Shown here: positions 4,544 to 6,018 of the stretch, one piece after another
How the letters are laid out: each line of letters starts with the position of its first letter
Numbering within the stretch: position 1 is the stretch's first letter
From: CAVDRM01 sp963626285
Lineage (GTDB): Bacteria > Bacillota > Clostridia > Christensenellales > Aristaeellaceae
Reading direction: 5' to 3'
Length of the DNA stretch: 6,018 nt
Assembly (NCBI GenBank): GCA_963626285.1
Contig: CAVFWQ010000106.1
Span: forward strand, 1-6,018
Translations under genes and position numbers: made by a program
Notes under the pieces: generated by a model
Told to the model about the DNA's origin: nothing
Seen by the model: only the letters and a program-made list of their open reading frames with translations
Databases searched by the model: none

Positions 4544-5851
4544 ATGAAACGTTCCCTTCATTGGTCGGGCATCGTCGCCCTCGTACTGGCCGTCGCGCTG
4601 GTCTGCAGCGCCGTCGCCTTTGCAGCTGACAACGGCAGCAACACCGGCATTCTTGATTCGTCTGAAATTGATTCCATCGTCAACACCTCAACCGATGCTT
4701 CCAAGGTGAGCAGCCCCTTCACGGAGGTCGCCAACGCCGTTCGCTCCAGCGTCGTGGGCGTGAACAACTATGAGACCGTCACCGGCAGCCGCTACAACAA
4801 TTACTACGGCTTCGGTTACGGCTTCGGCCGCGGCTACGGCTACGGAAACGGCAATGACTCAGCCGCCACCGAGCAGCTTACCGCAACCGGCTCCGGCGTG
4901 GTCGTCAGCAATTACGGCCACATCCTGACCAACTATCATGTCATCGAGGACGCGACCCGCCTCACCGTTACCATCGCTTCCAGCGAGGAAGAGTATGAAG
5001 CGACCGTCGTTTGCAGCGATGAAAGTCTTGACTTGGCTATCCTGCATGTCAATGACCTGCCGCTGACCGCCGTCACCTTGGGCGACAGCGACGCGCTTCA
5101 GGTGGGTGAATGGGCCATCGTTATCGGCAACCCGCTGGGCGAGGAGTTTGCCCGCACCGTGACCGTCGGCATCGTCTCCGCTCTTGACCGCGAGGTCACC
5201 GATACCACCTATGATAAGTATGGCCGCAAGACCAATGTCACCAATACCATGATTCAGGTGGATGCCGCCATCAATTCAGGCAACTCCGGCGGCGGTATGT
5301 TCAACACCTTGGGGCAGCTTATGGGTATTCCGTCCCGCAAGCTCTCTTCCGGCACGACCTCTTCCACCACCATTGACAATATCGGCATGTGCATCCCCAT
5401 CAACGTTGCAAAGCCTCTGATTCGTCAGGCGCTTGAAAGCTACACCGGCAATACCGTCACGACCGCTTCCGCCGGCACTACAGACAGCAGTGATAAGCCC
5501 AAGCTGGGCGTGACCGTGACCACCCTGTCTTCCTCCTATGTGCGGAACGCGCTGCCGAACGGTGCGTTTGTGACCAAGGTGTCTGAGAGCTCCAATGCGG
5601 AAGCAGCCGGCATCAAGGCGGGCGACCTCATCGTGGAGGTGGACGGCACCGTGATTTCCTCCTCTACCGAGTTGGTTCAGAAAATCAATGAATACGAGGC
5701 CGGCGCACAAATCACCGTGAAGGTGTACCGCGCCGAGGGCTTGGAGGAACAGGCCGCCGATATTGCCAAGAACGGCCTTGACCTGAGCAATGTCGGCGAG
5801 GGCGAGTATATCGACCTGACCGTCACATTGTTGGTGCATTCGAGCCTGTAA
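4544..5851 (+). CDS. htrA: Exported HtrA/DegP-type serine protease with PDZ domain
   Basis: The gene encodes 435 aa. HtrA proteases degrade misfolded proteins outside the membrane, as trimers or larger assemblies. The N-terminus is a signal peptide: KR charges, a hydrophobic core (about 9-24) and AFA-AD cleavage near residue 27. It has no lipobox; an uncleaved anchor is possible. The chymotrypsin-fold domain runs about 60-300 with a complete triad: His132 in TNYHVI, Asp163 in LDLAIL, and Ser248 in NSGNSGGGMF. The IPI motif of the family reads GMCIPIN (281-287). Residues 82-104, between the first strand (SVVGVNNY) and GSGVVVS, are Gly/Tyr/Asn-rich; this is the LA loop position. A single PDZ domain follows (about 320-432, with LGVTV, NAEAAGIKAGDLIVEVDG), holding an acidic insert (399-421) before its last strand YIDLTVTL. 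The preceding linker is Thr/Ser-rich. It is monocistronic by its own promoter and the hairpins after it. Confidence 0.95.
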   Translation: MKRSLHWSGIVALVLAVALVCSAVAFAADNGSNTGILDSSEIDSIVNTSTDASKVSSPFTEVANAVRSSVVGVNNYETVTGSRYNNYYGFGYGFGRGYGYGNGNDSAATEQLTATGSGVVVSNYGHILTNYHVIEDATRLTVTIASSEEEYEATVVCSDESLDLAILHVNDLPLTAVTLGDSDALQVGEWAIVIGNPLGEEFARTVTVGIVSALDREVTDTTYDKYGRKTNVTNTMIQVDAAINSGNSGGGMFNTLGQLMGIPSRKLSSGTTSSTTIDNIGMCIPINVAKPLIRQALESYTGNTVTTASAGTTDSSDKPKLGVTVTTLSSSYVRNALPNGAFVTKVSESSNAEAAGIKAGDLIVEVDGTVISSSTELVQKINEYEAGAQITVKVYRAEGLEEQAADIAKNGLDLSNVGEGEYIDLTVTLLVHSSL

Positions 5852-5881
5852 AAAATATAAAGCAAGGGGCGCGAATGCACC
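5833..5881 (+). repeat. Inverted repeat spanning the htrA stop codon
   Basis: GGTGCATTCG (5833-5842) and CGAATGCACC (5872-5881) are perfect 10-bp arms. After one A/G mismatch, GCC (5844-5846) can pair with GGC (5868-5870). The loop of about 21 nt holds the stop codon (5849-5851) and an A-rich stretch. There is no U tract behind it, so it is not a standard terminator; a role in mRNA stability or translation termination is only a guess. Confidence 0.5.
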
Positions 5882-5916
5882 TCCTGCCGGCAAGACTGTA
5901 AAATTCGGATTTCTCG

Positions 5917-5946
5917 GAAAAGGCATGATTTCGGTCATGCCTTTTC
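5917..5946 (+). terminator. Hairpin 1 of the array after htrA, likely terminator
   Basis: GAAAAGGCATGA (5917-5928) and TCATGCCTTTTC (5935-5946) pair over 12 bp without a mismatch around a TTTCGG loop. The 3' arm ends CTTTTC, an A/U stem base that can serve as a terminator U tract. It lies 65 nt after the htrA stop. Symmetry would let it work in both directions. Confidence 0.7.
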
Positions 5947-5947
5947 T

Positions 5948-5977
5948 GCGTGTCAAAAAACTGCGTTTTTGACACGC
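5948..5977 (+). repeat. Hairpin 2 of the array after htrA
   Basis: GCGTGTCAAAAA (5948-5959) and TTTTTGACACGC (5966-5977) form a perfect 12-bp stem with a 6-nt loop, ACTGCG. It has the same stem and loop lengths as hairpin 1 but an unrelated sequence, and begins after a single T. The five A-U pairs sit next to the loop rather than at the base, which is wrong for a classic terminator. Confidence 0.65.
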
Positions 5978-5978
5978 T

Positions 5979-6010
5979 CCATGCAGGATGAAGTGCTTCA
6001 TCCTGCATGG
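5979..6010 (+). repeat. Hairpin 3 of the array after htrA
   Basis: CCATGCAGGATGAAG (5979-5993) and CTTCATCCTGCATGG (5996-6010) are perfect 15-bp arms around TG, in RNA effectively 14 bp with a GTGC tetraloop. It begins one T after hairpin 2. The window ends 8 nt later, so whether a U tract, another hairpin or a convergent gene follows cannot be seen. Confidence 0.65.
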
Positions 6011-6018
6011 CAAGGCTG

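Noticed and set aside
5276..6013. Minus-strand ORF of 245 codons covering the 3' half of htrA
   Set aside because: It reads across the HtrA Ser and PDZ region in antisense and through the three hairpins, and shows no family motif.
1..6018. CRISPR arrays, insertion sequences, tRNA or rRNA genes
   Set aside because: I saw no evenly spaced direct repeats, transposase-like frames, cloverleaf sequences or rRNA-like stretches on either strand.

Overview
The window looks like ordinary chromosome of a GC-rich Gram-positive anaerobe, most likely a Clostridia-type Firmicute of gut origin. I infer this from the consensus AGGAGG ribosome binding sites, clean sigma-A-type promoters with 16-17 bp spacers, a BioY (ECF-type) biotin transporter with a BirA-like operator, and GdhA, LysA and HtrA proteins whose motifs resemble clostridial members of those families. 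No organism is identified beyond that. I see no mobile element, CRISPR array, tRNA or rRNA.

Layout. From left to right, four genes lie on the minus strand: the first 27 codons of a GNAT acetyltransferase (running off the left edge), bioY, gdhA (NADP-type glutamate dehydrogenase) and a lysA-type PLP decarboxylase. They do not look like one operon. A promoter can be proposed in front of each, and a hairpin follows gdhA and lysA. Transcription diverges around 3750-3970. On the plus strand there is a wrecked ROK-family sugar kinase gene (4032-4410) that keeps a near-perfect promoter, ribosome binding site and start, followed by an intact gene for an exported HtrA-type serine protease with a PDZ domain. 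The window ends in a run of three perfect hairpins packed end to end.

How the parts work together. gdhA and lysA both concern amino-acid nitrogen: ammonia assimilation into glutamate, and the last step of lysine synthesis from meso-diaminopimelate. They are neighbours on one strand but separated by a hairpin. bioY should be repressed by BirA when biotin is plentiful: a TGTCAACC-N14-GGTTGACA operator lies over the -35 box of its promoter. htrA is a stand-alone envelope-quality-control gene with two TTCA-containing repeats one helical turn apart just upstream of its -35, possibly a response-regulator site.

The most notable non-textbook items are the tandem hairpin array after htrA (5917-6010), the internally deleted ROK kinase with intact expression signals, the nested 47-bp inverted repeat in the bioY leader, the Gly/Tyr-rich loop in HtrA, and the atypical HAFLASN motif in the LysA-like enzyme. 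I do not see a convincing new multi-gene system here.
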